From contig JAPQWV010000001.1 of assembly GCA_027422505.1 (NCBI GenBank), forward strand, positions 6,324,001-6,388,000: DNA of 64,000 nt, given 5' to 3'. Shown here piece after piece: positions 10,274 to 22,612 of the stretch (positions are counted from its first letter, which is position 1; each line of letters begins with the position of its first letter). The translations under genes and the position numbers were made by a program. Source of the DNA: Craterostigma plantagineum (lineage: Eukaryota > Streptophyta > Magnoliopsida > Lamiales > Linderniaceae). Under the pieces are notes generated by a model. It was not told the DNA's origin. It worked only from the letters and a program-made list of their open reading frames with translations, and searched no databases.

Positions 10274-10908
10274 GGTTTAGTTCATATAGACAATAATTGG
10301 CATACTAAATTGAGCAAGATCATATTTTGTAAGTTGTTGCCAAATTTATATTAGCTGGAGATTAACTAAGGACAAGAAGCTGAAAATAAATGGAAATAAG
10401 CTTGGCGGAAAAATATTCAGATTTGGTAATTATAATCGCAACTATAGACATGATTCTTAATCCTGAATTTAGATTTTTAAAAGCAAACCATTAGTTTCGT
10501 TTGATTGAATCATGATTGTTAGAATATACCAAATTTTATTGCAGATCTTATGTGACTTCTAGACTATTAGCAGATACACGAAAAATAGTCGTATAATGTC
10601 ACAAAACTCATTTTGTGCGCTACTTGTCTATGTCCAAAACCAATTTAGTATGTTTATACCCTTTAACTAAAATATTCTATTTTGTAAATTTTTCCATGCC
10701 TTTTTTTATTGCTTCCGACAAAAAAAAAATATGATTGCTTCAACGAGAATGTTAATTATTGTAGTGTATAAGAGGATTATTTATGACATATGCCGGAAAA
10801 TTTACAAGAATGACTATTTATGATTAATTATGTATCATACTGGACTAGTTCTGAACAATAAGACAATGAGGACGAAAAACAAATTTAGTCAAACTCCTAA
10901 ACTCATTA
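10274..10908. other. AT-rich intergenic DNA upstream of the S1-like gene
   Basis: Nothing gene-like is visible. Any promoter elements beyond the TATA box cannot be recognised by eye. Confidence 0.5.
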
Positions 10909-11335
10909 CACTACAAGAAAACATAGCATCGGACATGAAAAATAGATACGAAATTCGTTCTGGGTCTAAATTATGAGTATTAGAAACGGATTTTGACACG
11001 ATTTTTTATTTTTATTTCAAAATAAATCAATATTTTATTTAGACACGGATTGGATACGGAAATAAAAACGGAAATATTCTGTTTCTGAATCCGTGTCTAA
11101 ATTATGAATATGGAAATGGATTCTGACACAGTTTTTCAAAATAAATTAATATTTTTATTTAGACACGGATTAGATACGGATATATTCTGTTTCTGAATCC
11201 GTTTCTAAATTATGAAGCTTATATACGATTTTGGCAGTTTTTTATTTTAAATATAATTAGACACGATTAGATACGAAAATAAAAACGGAAATATTCTGTT
11301 TCTGGATCTGTGTCAAAATAATTAATATAATTAAA
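10909..11335. mobile_element. CACTA-family MITE with an internal tandem of about 120 bp units
   Basis: The left terminus CACTACAAGAAAACATAG is intact, preceded by TTA. The interior contains three related units (about 10935-11100, 11100-11210, 11210-11320). Each carries GGATTTTGACACG-like, TTATTTAGACACGGAT and ATATTCTGTTTCTG phrases. No matching GTAGTG right end is seen, so the element is probably truncated. Confidence 0.7.
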
Positions 11336-11340
11336 ACTTC

Positions 11341-11978
11341 GTCGAAAACAAGGAAACCAATCAAATAGCAGCCTTTCTTATTTAAACATAAACCCCAACA
11401 TCAAACAACAGCTAGCTCGAAGCTATCAAAACTTCTTCGACACTTTAATGAACCCACACTTTCTTGGACTTAGCTTTTCAACACATACACCAAAAACATT
11501 CTCCACGGCCCATTGGCCCACTTTCTAACTTGGAAAGAACTCTCCTCATATCAATTTCTTATTAAAATAAAATGTTAAGCCCATATTGAGAAATTATAAG
11601 CCCAACCCATATTAAAATAACAACTTAATGAAATATTCTCCACTAATCGACTTCTCTCACAAACAAAAAACAGGGGAGCGAGCTCGAGCTTCCATGGGAG
11701 GTAGAGATCCGTTCGGGCGTTGATCAAATCGACAAGGTAATTATTCCAATCCTAAATCAACACTTTGAATCATCACGAGCTCATTTTATTCTATTCCATT
11801 TCACCACCCTACTTTGATTCGGCAATTATAAATCTATTTTCTAGGTCATCGGAGTTCATTGATTTCAATTTGGTTGATTGAAGCTGTTTTCATCGTTCAG
11901 GTAAGCATTCTTCGATCTTGATATGTGGTGATTTCTGCCTTTATTTAAAAAAAATACATCTATTTCAAATTTGTCTTC
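11341..11978. other. Intergenic DNA with a 5'-leader-like segment
   Basis: No ORF of note. At 11690-11915 the sequence looks like non-coding leader exons with splice donors (GACAAGGTAATT, TTCAGGTAAGCATTC). The part at 11835-11915 is a diverged copy of 45425-45510. The associated gene body is missing here; the gypsy LTR starts at 11979. Confidence 0.4.
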
Positions 11979-13445
11979 TGATAAACGTATTTCAATGCGT
12001 TTATCGTAGTATCTAATTGGGATATAATAGAGCTCTAGCAATCATTTTATGCGTTTATTCGCCATATTTACACTTATTCTTATATTGAAGGAGCTTAGGA
12101 CGAGTTTCGGAGCGAAAAAGAGGCAAAACGGCGCAAAGATGAAGAACACTGTCGAGTGTCACGGCCGTGACACCTTATGCACTTGGCCGTGACAACCATC
12201 AGAGGCCGATTTAGAGGACACTGCTGATGGTCACGGCCGTGACACCCCTTGCACCAGGCCGTGACATCGAACATAACGCAAGCTAAGTATCATTGGGAAA
12301 CATCACGGCCGTGACGAGCGATGCAAGAGGCCGTGACATTGGGCAGAGAATTGAAGCGAAGATGGTCACGGCCATGACACCCTATGCACTTGGCCGTGAC
12401 ACATGACAGAAAGTGACGAGACGCGAGGCGATGATGGTCACGGCCGTGACGGCCCATGTCCCAGGCCGTGACCGTTACGGGAATTAGTATAAAAAACCCA
12501 AATTCGACCCAGAAACGGGGACTCTTACCAGATATCAACCCTAATCCCTGAAGAGACGTAAAAGAGCCTAAAAGAACACAGAATTGCATCTCGGAGCGCG
12601 AGAGACGGATCAGCGACGCAATCACGCCCAATTGAACGAAGAACGAAGGTTCATCCATGCTACCATCCCTAATTCGCCAGTATTCAAGATCATGAGTCTT
12701 CCTTCTCTGTTCTCTATTTCTTTCGTTGTTTTCCGTCTATTATGAGTAGCTAAATTCCCTATGTGGTTGGGATTAGATGAACACTAGGTTATTTTGTATT
12801 TAAGACATATGTTATCGTGACTCGTGTTTATGACTATTTATCTATCTATGAAATTGTTTCGTCGCTTTAATATGTCTATGTGTTAAAGTGATCGTATGAA
12901 AAATCGTTTAGGGCGACAGCTAAACAACGATTATGCCGTTCGTAGAAGAAAGGATTCGAGTATAGGGCGAAAGCAAATACTCGATCCTCGCCGTTAGTAA
13001 TTACTGAATTTTTGATCCCCGTGAGCGTTTAGGGCGACAACAAACTCGTTAGCGGGTAGGAAATTACTGCGATCTAGTCAGAATCACGTAGGAACGATAA
13101 TTTACTGTCTTAGGCGATAATACCTAGCGGGATTCGATCCCGAGCACATCTTTATTATCTGAAAGCTCTCTTACTAGTTTTAGGCGTGTTCTTTGATTCT
13201 CTAGTGGATTTAGGAGTAGTCTGTTAGGATAGTTCGTAAAACCATCTGCTTATTTTATTTAGGCTAAATATCGAATCGATAGGTCACTACTAGTACTTAA
13301 TTTATTCCTTGTGTTCGATGCTCGTTTACTCACTTTACTGCACTACAAACGATAGGTCCACTGCCTATCGCACGTTGGTGATAGTAATTAGGTATTCGTT
13401 TTATATTATCACTTGTCGCACTTGCAAATTATATTAGCACACCAC
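11979..13445 (+). repeat. 5' LTR of a second Ty3/gypsy element
   Basis: It starts TGATAAACG with a terminal hairpin (GATAAACGTATT / AATGCGTTTATC) and carries five units of the GGCCGTGA palindrome array (12,159-12,471). It has three TAGGGCGA motifs (about 12,907-13,040) and ends in the AGCACA/CCACGTGTC region just before the primer site. Length is about 1.46 kb, and it is clearly diverged from the LTR at 2548. The exact 3' edge is uncertain by about 10 bases. Confidence 0.8.
12159..12471. repeat. 72-bp tandem array of GGCCGTGA palindromes
   Basis: Five units with palindrome starts at 12,159, 12,231, 12,303, 12,366 and 12,438. Spacings are 72, 72, 63 and 72. Each is followed 25 bases later by the half-site GGCCGTGA. 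One palindrome carries a single change (TCACGGCCATGA). Architecture matches the array at 2748-3209. Confidence 0.9.
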
Positions 13446-13461
13446 GTGTCGATCAAGTTTT

Positions 13462-13479
13462 TGGCGCCGTTGCCGGGGA
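13462..13479 (+). other. Primer binding site for tRNA-Asp
   Basis: TGGCGCCGTTGCCGGGGA is the complement of the 3' end of plant tRNA-Asp (…TCCCCGGCAACGGCGCCA). It starts about 17 bases after the LTR end, a common arrangement in Athila/Tat-type gypsy elements. Confidence 0.9.
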
Positions 13480-13674
13480 ATAGATTGATATTAGGAACAC
13501 CGTAGTTCGGTAATTTAGCCACTTTTATTTGACGTTTTCTTTACTTTTACTAATTGCGTTATCTGTGTTATTTGTTCTCTACGTCATTATTAGTCTCGTA
13601 TTCTTTTCGACGCATTTATTATTTCTTGCTAATTTTTGTTTTCAGTTATTGAAGGTACGATTCAGCGGTGAATG

Positions 13675-16600
13675 ACCCGAACCCATCCATCGGGTCCCAT
13701 CGTTGACGCAGATCAGGATTTTGAGCGAAAGTTCCGAAGGAAGCTTAAATAAGACACCGAAGGAGCATCCACCAGCTCTCAGGATCCTTTAGTTTGCTAT
13801 TCAGAAGATAGTTCGCAGGAGTCGACCCAAAACTCTCGTGTAGAGGCATCCGCAGATAGCCCGAACACGGAAGTAACGATGGCAGACCACCGAGTGCCCG
13901 TCCATCATATTCCAGAGGAGGAGCCATCACTTCAAGATCTCCTCAAGAATGCCGCGCTAGGCGGTACTGAGTCGGCGATTGTCATCCCGCCGATCGAGAA
14001 CAACAATTTCGAGCTGAAGCACTCTTGGCTTCAAATGATCTTCCAGACGGCCCAGTTTGAGGGCAATCCCGAGAACGATCCTATTCCCATCTGAAGGCAT
14101 TCTTGACGGTGACTGACACCATCAAGATCAACGGGGTCCCGGGCGATGCGATCAAGTTGATGCTGTTTCCGTTCTCGCTCAAGTTTAGGGCGAAGGACTG
14201 GTTGGACATGTTGCCGCCCAGATCGATCACCACCTGGGAGGAGATGCGAGCCGCTTTCATCAACCACTACTTCCCACTCTCAAAGGTGCTAAGGTTGAAG
14301 ACAGAGATCTCTCTTTTCCACCAGAAGGACTCAGAAAATCTGTACGAGGTGTGGGAGCGCTACAAGGCGCTATTGAAGAGGTGCCCACAGCACGGGATGT
14401 CGAAGGCAGCCCAGATCAACCGATTCCACGAGGGGCTCAACGACCAGACTGTCCATATGTTAGACGGAGCCGCAGGAGGAGGGCTCGTGAAGCTCAATGC
14501 GACTGACGCCTGGAATTTGATTGAGGACTACTCGAGGAACAGTTTCATGAGGGGCAATACGAAGATGAAGTCACCAGGCGTATTCGGAGTGAGCGAGGAG
14601 ATGGCTACGAATGCCAAGTTCGAGGCGCTTCAGCAACAGATCGCTGCGACAAACTCTCAGTTGCAAACAGTCATCAGCGCACTACTCCCGAAATCCGAGC
14701 AGACTCAACCCGTGAATGTCGTGACGACCACCGCACCGACACAGCATATGCCATACGTACCACTGTGCGGGATCTGTGGCGCAGCCCACGAAACCTCAGA
14801 ATGCCAACTTGGGCAGTCGCTGGAACACGTAGATTACATGGGCAATTACCAAGGTGGCCAGCGAAGCTTCCAGCCTCGGGCACATTCGAACCTGGCTACG
14901 GGAATCAGAACCACCAAGGGCAAGGACCGCCAGGATTTCAGCTCAGACCGTCTGGTTTCCAAAACGGGCCGCCACGCCAGTACCAGAACGCGCCCGCAGG
15001 AGGATCCGACGACATGAGGGAGATGAAGGACATGATGAAGATGCTCCTCACGAATTTCAGCAGCACCACCGCAGCCAACGAAAGCCGAATGACGAAGATG
15101 GAGGAGTACATGGAGGCGAACGATGTGTGTGCCCAGAACACAGACGCTTCGCTCAAGAAGCTGGAGCAACATGTGGGCCAGATGGCGAAACAATTGGCGG
15201 GGCGTACTCAGGGGTCGCTCCCAAGCTACACCGAGCCGAATCCAAAGGAGTACTGCAAGGCGGTGACTTTGAGGAACAGACGAGAACTGCAAGAAGTACC
15301 CGCCAAGAAGAAGGCGAAGGAGAGCACCAACTTCGAGAGCCACGATGAGCCCGAAATGGAGCAGATCAGAGGCGACGATATCGAGGAGGCCCAAGCTGAA
15401 AAAGAGAAGGTCGAGCCCGAAAAGAAAAAGGCGAAGGAGATCGAGCGACCACCGGTGAAGCCATACCAGCCGAAGATTCCTTACCCGGCTCGACTAAAGA
15501 AGGACAAGGACGAAGCACAGTTCGGTAAATTTATGGGTATGTGTAATGAATTGCATATTAACTTACCGTTTGTTGAAGCTATTACGCAGATGCCCAGTTT
15601 CGCCATGTTCTTGAAGGACCTGCTGACGAACAGAAGGAAGCTCGAACATGTCTCCACCGTATGCCTGCGAGGAGAGTGTTCGGCAATACTCCAAAGAAAG
15701 ATCCCGAAGAAGCTTAAGGACCCAGGGAGTTTTACTATTCCCTGTCTTATAGGAGATTTAGTGATTGAGCATGCGTTAGCTGACTTAGGCGCTAGTATTA
15801 ATCTCATGCCATATTCTATGTTTAAGCGTCTAGGACTATGTGAACCACGACCCACTAGGATGAGTCTACAATTAGCTGATAAATCATTAAAGAGGCGTTA
15901 TCGAGGATGTCCTAGTTAAGGTCGACAAGTTTGTTATCTCGACCGATTTTGTTATTCTAGATATGGAGGAAGATGAAAATGTCCCCTTGATCTTAGGTAG
16001 ACCGTTCTTAGCGACGGGAGAGACCATGATAGATATTAGAAATGGGACATTAACCTTGACAGTAGGCGGCGAAAAAGTTACTTTTAATATGGCCGACTCG
16101 ATGAAAAAGAGTAACGAGTAAGATGATAAATATTATTTCTTAGACGTCTTTGGGCACGATTTCCTTTTGTCTGTGCAAGGTCTGTCACAGGTCGGCGAGC
16201 AGGACATGCACACTATTATGACGATTGACGAGTGTGGGGAGGAGGTCGACGAGCCTATCATAGCCATCGACGAGAGCAGCGAAGAGGACAAGAAAAAGAG
16301 CTCAGTCGAGGAGCCACCAGTCCTGGAATTGAAGCCGCTGCCCGACCACCTCGAGTACGCGTTCCTAGGCAGCAACGGAGGCCTGCCAGTCATCATCTCG
16401 TCGAGCCTCGACGACGGACAGAAGGACCAGCTCTTAGACGTGTGAAGGCGCACAATAAGGCTTTGGCGTGGAAGATATCCGATATAAGGGGTATCAACCC
16501 GAGCTACTGCACGCACAAGATCCTCATGGAAGACGATTTCAAGCTGGTTGCACAACGCCAAAGGCGGCTCAACCCCAATATGAAGGACGTGGTAAAGAAG

Positions 16601-17594
16601 GAGGTGATCAAATTGCTAGATGCGGGGATGATCTATACCATTTCAGACAGCGTGTGGGTCAGCCCGGTCCAAGTGGTCCCAAAGAAGGGAGGCATGACGG
16701 TCGTAATCAATGATAGGAACGAACTGATTCCGACGAGGACCGTGACTGGGTGGCGCGTCTGCATCGATTACAAGAAGTTGAACGACGCCACGCGAAAGGA
16801 TCACTTTCCTTTACCGTTTATTGATTAGATGTTAGAAAAGCTAGCTGGTCACTCATTTTACTGTTTTCTTGATGGTTTGTCAGGTTACCTGCAGATCCCC
16901 ATAGCACCCGAGGACCAGGAGAAGATCACATTCACGTGCCCGTTCGGGACGTTCGCGTACCGAAGGATGCCATTCGGTCTCTGCAATGCCCCAGTCACCT
17001 TCCAGCGATGCACGATGGCCATATTCGACGAACTGGTAGGTGAGGTAATGGAGGTATTTATGGACGATTTTTCTGTTTTCGGGTCGTCGTTCGATGCATG
17101 TTTGTCTAATTTAAAGCTCGTACTCGCACGATGCGAGGAGACGAACTTAGCACTTAATTGGAAAAAGTGTCACTTCATGGTTCGAGAGGGTATAGTTCTC
17201 GGTCACAAGATCTCCTCTAAAGGAATCGAAGTGGACCAGGTTAAGTTAGAGACTATAGAAAAACTGACTGTTCCCTCGAACGTGAAGTCGATTAGAAGTT
17301 TTCTAGGACATGCGGGGTTTTATCGTAGGTTCATTAAAGATTTCTCTAAGATCGCAAGACCCATGTCTAGGTTGCTAGAAAAAGATGCCCCGTTTGATTT
17401 TAATGACGAGTGTCTGCATGCCTTTAATTTACTTAAGGAGCGACTTATCGCAGCACCTATTATGGTCGCCCCCGACTGGGGGCTGCCCTTTGAACTAATG
17501 TGCGATGATAGTGACTATGCAGTTGGGGCCGTGTTAGGGCAGCGGAAGGATAATCATTTCAGGCCGATCTACTACGCGAGGAGCGACATATGAT
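13675..17594 (+). pseudogene. gag-protease-RT-RNase H polyprotein of the gypsy element (degenerate, 3' truncated)
   Basis: The order is as in plant gypsy elements. The N-terminal gag start (MTRTHPSGPIVDADQDFERK) is closed by a TAA at 13,749. The gag core at 14,100-14,560 includes SITTWEEMRAAFINHYF and LYEVWERYKALLKRCP. A zinc-knuckle-like CGICGAAHETSEC lies near 14,770. The retropepsin region near 15,740-15,840 has ALADLGASINLMPYS. The reverse transcriptase has GWRVCIDYKKLNDATRKDHF, the catalytic FMDDFSVF (about 17,055) and SIRSFLGHAGFYRRFI. RNase H begins (DSDYAVGAVLGQRKDN) and stops at 17,594. Frameshifts lie near 14,087, 14,875, 15,895 and 16,440, and a TAG interrupts RT at 16,826. Integrase and the 3' LTR are absent. 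It is not functional. Confidence 0.9.
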
Positions 17595-17627
17595 TTTAAG
17601 AGGAACGACATATGATTTTAAGAGGAA
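17584..17627 (+). repeat. Perfect 22-bp tandem duplication at the gypsy truncation point
   Basis: CGACATATGATTTTAAGAGGAA occurs twice back to back (17,584-17,605 and 17,606-17,627), exactly where RNase H homology ends. This may be a repair scar or filler DNA at the deletion joint. Confidence 0.85.
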
Positions 17628-18080
17628 AGAAGGGTCGCGATGAACTTTCTGATGGTTGTAGCTTGTGTCATGTAGTTTTCCTTATTGTGTAGTTGAACAA
17701 TTTTATTTGTTGATTTCATGTAGATTGATTTACTATATATTAATGAAATTTTGAATTTTTTATTCTGTTTCGGCTGTTATTTATTGTTGTTTAGTAATTT
17801 ATCAATAAATAAATTTGAAATAAAATTAGAAAAAAAATAGAGAAACACCGACTATATATTAGTCGGCATGTAGTAGCTAATGGTTTAGCGACTACAAAAT
17901 ACGTAGTCGCCGTTGTAGTCGCCAGTAGCGACTAATTTGCCGACCATTTCTATTTAGCGACAAGGCTAGTAGCGACTACAACGTTTAGTCGCTAATTTAG
18001 TCGTTAAACACATTTAGTGACTAACTATGATGTTTAGCGACAAATTGTTGTAGTCCCTAAAACCCGTTTTTTTCGTAGTG
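17628..18080 (+). mobile_element. Right end of a CACTA element (left end lost)
   Basis: After an AT-rich 3'-UTR-like stretch, 17,850-18,060 holds many TAGCGACTA / TAGTCGCTA subterminal repeats. The region finishes with GTTTTTTTCGTAGTG at 18,066-18,080, a CACTA terminus. The sequence at 18,081 continues directly as TNP2 coding sequence, so this element sits inside another CACTA transposon. No matching left end is seen, so it was cut by the deletion that also truncated the gypsy element. Confidence 0.7.
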
Positions 18081-21000
18081 AAAGATAATTTCAATTTAAG
18101 GGCAGCACTCCTATGGACAATTAGTGATTTTCCAGCCCATGCAATGTTATCTGGATGGAGTACTCATGGCCGGTTGGCATGCCCATATTGCATGGAGAGA
18201 ACAAAAGCATTTAGACTCCATTATGGAAGAAAAGCTTGTTGGTTTGATTGCCATCGGCAATTCTTGCCCCATGATCATCCATACAGGAAACAAACTTACA
18301 AGTTTCGTCGGGAAAGGATTGAAAATGATCCAGCACTAAATATTTTAATTGGTGAAGAAATGCAAAGAAGAGTGAATGAGCTTCCTATGATAACATTTGG
18401 CGAACCTTCGGGTGGGGTCCAACGAATTGATGGATTCGGCATCTCACATAATTGGATCAAAAGGAGTATCTTTTTTGAGTTACGTTATTGGCATACAAAT
18501 CTTACTCGAAACAATTTAGATGTAACAAAAAAACGTATTCGATAATATCTTCAACACAGTTATGGATTTAAAAGATAAAACAAAGGATAACGCAAGTGCT
18601 CGAAGAGACTTGGAGGTGTTTTGTAGCCGTCAAGATTTGCATTTACGTGAGGGCGCCAATGGGAAGCTATACAAGCCCAAGGCTCTGTTCTCCCTAAGTA
18701 AAGAACAAGTAAAGGAAGTGTGTTCTTGGACAAAGGAGTTGACGTTGCCAGATGGGTAGTATTCAAATATATCTCGTCGTGTCAATGATAAAGATTGCAA
18801 GTTTAATGGGATGAGTAGTCATGGTTGCCACATCTTCATGCAAAGGCTATTCCCAATTGCACTTCGAGATTTACTTCCAAAATCAATTTGGGAACCCATA
18901 GCTGAACTCAGCTGTTTTTTCAGGGAGATATGTGCAACCGTTTTGCATGTAGATCATGTTCTACAAGAACATTGTTGAAATATTGTGCACACTTGAAAAG
19001 ATATTCCCCCCAAGTTTCTTTGACTCAATGGAGCATTTGCCTATTTTCACCTTGCTTATGAAGCTAAGATTGGCGGACCTGTACAATATCGCTGGATGTA
19101 CCCCTTCGAAAGGTACCATAACCATATGTTATGTTGTATTTCATAATACAAATTCTTTTCATACTAATATTTTAAAATATTGTTCAAATAGGTTCTTGCA
19201 CCAATTGAAGAAAAAAGTGAAGAATCGAGCTCGAGTTGAGGCCTCTATAGTTGAGGCGTATATGATTGAAGAAGTTTTTACGTTTTTCTCCGCATACTTT
19301 GAGCCACATATTCCATCAAAGCTAAACAAAAAATCAAGAAATTATGAAGGAGTGACAAATATAGGTTCTAATCTAGTAATTTCTTCTCATCCGGGACGTT
19401 CCCTTGGATCTCGAATTTCAACTAGATACCTTGAGGACAATGATGAGAGTGGCACAAAGGTATGTCTTGTTGAATCATGAGAAGATTAATCCATTTCTAA
19501 TGTAAGTTTCAAAAATACAATCTTTCTCTTAAGATTTCTATTAACGAAATTATTTGGTTCTCACTTTTCACAGGAATTGTTTTTGTGAAGTGAGAAAAGC
19601 ATATCCCCAAATTTCTGAGAAAGATCTTTACCTATTACGTGATAGAGACTTCCCACAGTAGTTACGTTCTCATGTATGTTGTTAAGTTATTTTGTGATAA
19701 AGAATTAAAGATTATAAGGATACATGTAAGTTTATTTAAGTTTATAAGGATCATTATAAGTTTTTCTGTTAATAGGTTACACTACAAAAAAAGTTCCAAA
19801 TTGCTACAGTCACCGCGACCAAAATTCCGTCGCAAATTTAGCGACGGACATTTTGCGACGGAAATGTCGTCGCAAAATGTTTTGCGACGGAAACACCGTT
19901 GCAAAAAACTTCCGACCTGCGACGGAAATTCAGTCGGTACAAACCGTCGCTCTTTTGCGATGGAAATTCCATCGCAAAGGGTTTACGACGGTCTTTCCGT
20001 CGCAAAAGTGGGAAATAATTTCCGACAGACAGTCCGTCGCAAATCTTGCGACGAAAAGTCGGACGAAAAATGTTGCGACCAAAAATGCGACGTAAAATAC
20101 GTCTGAAATTATTTCCGACGAAAAGGCCGTCGCGTAGTCCGTCGCAAACCTGATGAGCGGGAATCAAAATGTTGCGACCAAAAATGCGACGGAATATCGG
20201 TCTGAAATGTTCTTTTCTATTCTATCTACCTCTTTATCTCTCCCACTCACTCTCTCTCCTCAATTATTTATTTCTTCCTTCTCTTTGGTTTCTTCATCTT
20301 CTTCGTTCTTTCTTCTTTCATCGTCATCTTTTTTGTTCCTGTTCCTACTCCGTTGGCAGCCAAAGCGCTGATGCTTCTCCCTTTGCTATGCTTTAGAGTG
20401 TCCACCGGTGAGTAGCTTGCGAGCGCGTGGTACCCTAACAGGCGAACCACCTCGGCGCTGGACAACGCCGTCAGGTCAGGCACGCGGCGGCGGAGCTGGG
20501 CTTGTCGATGTTGGGCGGCGACTGGCAGATCGGGGCGTGGCGGCGACGGCGACAGCAACGACGGCGACAGCAACGACGGCAGCAACGACGACTGGCAGAT
20601 CTGAGCGGCGACGGGATCTGGGCAAACTGCGACGCATAGTTCGTCGCACTTTTGCGACGGTTTTTCCGTCGCAAATATTTTTTCGATGGCGTTTGCGACG
20701 ACTACTTATTTCCAACGGGCGTTTTTGCGACGACACCTCTCCGTCGCTATTCCGTCGCAAAGAGCTTTTTAGCGACTATATCGCACGTCGCTAAGTCAAC
20801 CTTTTTTGGTAGTGTTAAAGGCCAAGTGTTGAAATCGATGATGTTATAAGGAAAATAGCAAATGGTCCTAGTCGGTGAGTTTCATGTTATAAAGGATACT
20901 TCATCAATGGATTTAAATTTCACACTATGGATTATGGAAATTCGAAAGCAACAGCAAACTATGGAGTATGTGTGTTAGGAAGTAATTATGAGGATGAAGT

Positions 21001-21260
21001 GGATTACTATGGTCTTTTAGAAGAAGTCATAGGGTTGGAATACTATGGATTGAAGGGTGAGGTTGTCTTGTTCAATCGTCAGTGGTATGATACAACTCAA
21101 CTGGGAATGAGCTTAGAGTTCATAGCTCTGGTCTTGTGGAAATTAACCACAAGCTTAAATTGCATACAAATGATCCATTTATACTAGCTTCTCAAGCTCT
21201 AAGAAGCGTGAAGAAAAGCTTGAATTGGTGACAAGAGATTTGCGTCGAGGTGTTGGACTT
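18081..21260 (+). pseudogene. TNP2-type CACTA transposase (degenerate, interrupted)
   Basis: Translated blocks follow the usual TNP2 order. The Transposase_21 region at 18,081-18,540 has ALLWTISDFPAHAMLSGWST, CPYCM and NDPALNILIG. A DUF4218 region at 18,770-19,330 has DCKFNGMSSHGCHIFMQRL, DLLPKSIWEPIAEL and EKIFPPSFFDSMEHL. A DUF4216 region at 20,900-21,190 has FHTMDYGNSKATANYGVCVL and FNRQWYDTT. In-frame stops (e.g. 18,757) and frameshifts break it, and a non-autonomous CACTA element is inserted at 19,780. TNP2 is the catalytic transposase of En/Spm elements. I do not see this element's own termini, so it is a decayed internal piece. Confidence 0.85.
19780..20814. mobile_element. Non-autonomous CACTA element, 1,035 bp, TSD TTA
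   Basis: It runs CACTACAAAAAAAG to CTTTTTTGGTAGTG. TTA is duplicated at 19,777-19,779 and 20,815-20,817. It has dense GCGACGG / CCGTCGC subterminal repeats, a GC-rich centre (about 20,400-20,650) and no transposase. It is clearly the same family as 4062-5325: same ends, same repeats, same GC-rich CGGCGACGG core. It is nested in TNP2 coding sequence. Confidence 0.93.
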
Positions 21261-21836
21261 CCAAATCATAAATATCCAAGTAGTTCTGGAAAAAAAAATG
21301 AACTTCTTGAAAAATATTTTAGGTTAGATTTTTGGTTTTTGATGACATAACAATATTTTTGGCGAATTCTAGTCTTACATGCATGTGAAGATTGTGTTGC
21401 AACTTATGTGAGTATGTGGGATTCATATTTGCGTAATTCATTAGGCACAAAAATTCAATTTTAGAAACACAAATATCAGTGTCTGATTTTGATATTATTC
21501 TTCATTATTAGACATGGATTTGAAATGGAATTCTCTGTCACAAAATTTATTGTAGAAACGGAATCTTATCCGTATCCAATTTGCCACGAGAGCAATACCT
21601 ACACATTTAGACACAGATAATTCTGAACAACTCCTACGCTCATTAATTAAGACTAATTTTGAACGGAGATAAGTTAGAGGTTAAAAGAAACTTACATGAA
21701 AGTAATATGACTACCTACGTTCACTCTAATCTTATTACGGATTTGGTAATATATGCATGAAAGTTTATTACATAAATCTTAAATATATTTTTCTAAGTCA
21801 GTTATTACAATCCCATAACTTTCCCGGAGGTTCCAG
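21261..21836. mobile_element. Fragment of the AGACACGGA CACTA MITE family and flanking DNA
   Basis: At about 21,440-21,640 the phrases TTAGACATGGATTTG, CGTATCCAATTTGCCACGA and TACACATTTAGACACAGATAATTC match 8880-8940. Termini are not identifiable. The rest is AT-rich with no gene. Confidence 0.5.
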
Positions 21837-22612
21837 TAGGGCTGTTCAAAAGTCGGTAAACCGACCGTACCGAACCGAAAACCGAAAGTTCGGTATGAAC
21901 CGAATACCGACCGAATAGGTTCGGTTCGGTTTTCGGTTCTCAAAACTGAAAAACCGAAAATTTCGGTTTTTTCGGTTCGGTAATTCGGTTAACCGAATAA
22001 AACCGAAATACCGAATTATCATAACAGCCCATATATCTAGTCCCATTAAACATATATTTTATGTGCAACTTATAACTTGGGTTGGGCTTGTAATAAATGA
22101 TTTTTAAAATATTTCTTTTATTGCTTAACCATTTCCCAAATCCTATCACTATCGTCTCCAATTCCAAACATGAAGCAAACTAGGGCAGCTGAATAACTCC
22201 AAATCGCAGAGGAGAGGGAAAACGCAGCATCCATCAAGGCATCCGCAAGGTGACACTGAGAAGTCAGCCGGTGATTTGAGCTCGGACGTCATTAGGTAAT
22301 TAATGGATTTTTTTTGTGCTTTTGTCTCGTTTGATTCTCCCAATTTTTTGAGGTTTACCATTTAACGTTAATGGGTGGTTGTGTTGCTTGGTATCGGTGG
22401 AATATTGGTCTTAAGAGATCTTTTTTTTTTAATATTTGATGTTCGGTTTTTTCGGTAATTAACCGAAAAAACCGAAATTTATTCAGTTTTTACCGAAACC
22501 GAACCGATTAAGTTCGGTTCGGTATTCGGTTTTAAAATTTCCGAACCGAAAATTTCGGTTAACCGAAAGTTCGGTCCGGTTCGGTTCGGTTTTTACCGAA
22601 TGAACAGCCCTA
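21837..22612. mobile_element. Non-autonomous hAT element (776 bp), TSD GGTTCCAG, carrying non-transposon DNA
   Basis: The ends TAGGGCTGTTCA and TGAACAGCCCTA are perfect inverted repeats. GGTTCCAG is duplicated exactly at 21,829-21,836 and 22,613-22,620, the 8-bp duplication expected of hAT elements. Subterminal zones are built of AACCGAA / TTCGGTT repeats. Between them (about 22,060-22,430) lies unrelated sequence with a leader-like piece and a possible splice donor (CATTAGGTAATTAATGG). It encodes no transposase. Confidence 0.93.

Noticed and set aside
14846..15394. Minus-strand ORF of 182 codons in the gag region
   Set aside because: It is antisense to the gag-protease reading, which has clear family motifs.
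20268..20794. ORFs with Thr-Ala repeats
   Set aside because: They lie inside a non-autonomous CACTA element and arise from GCGACGGCGACAG repeats.
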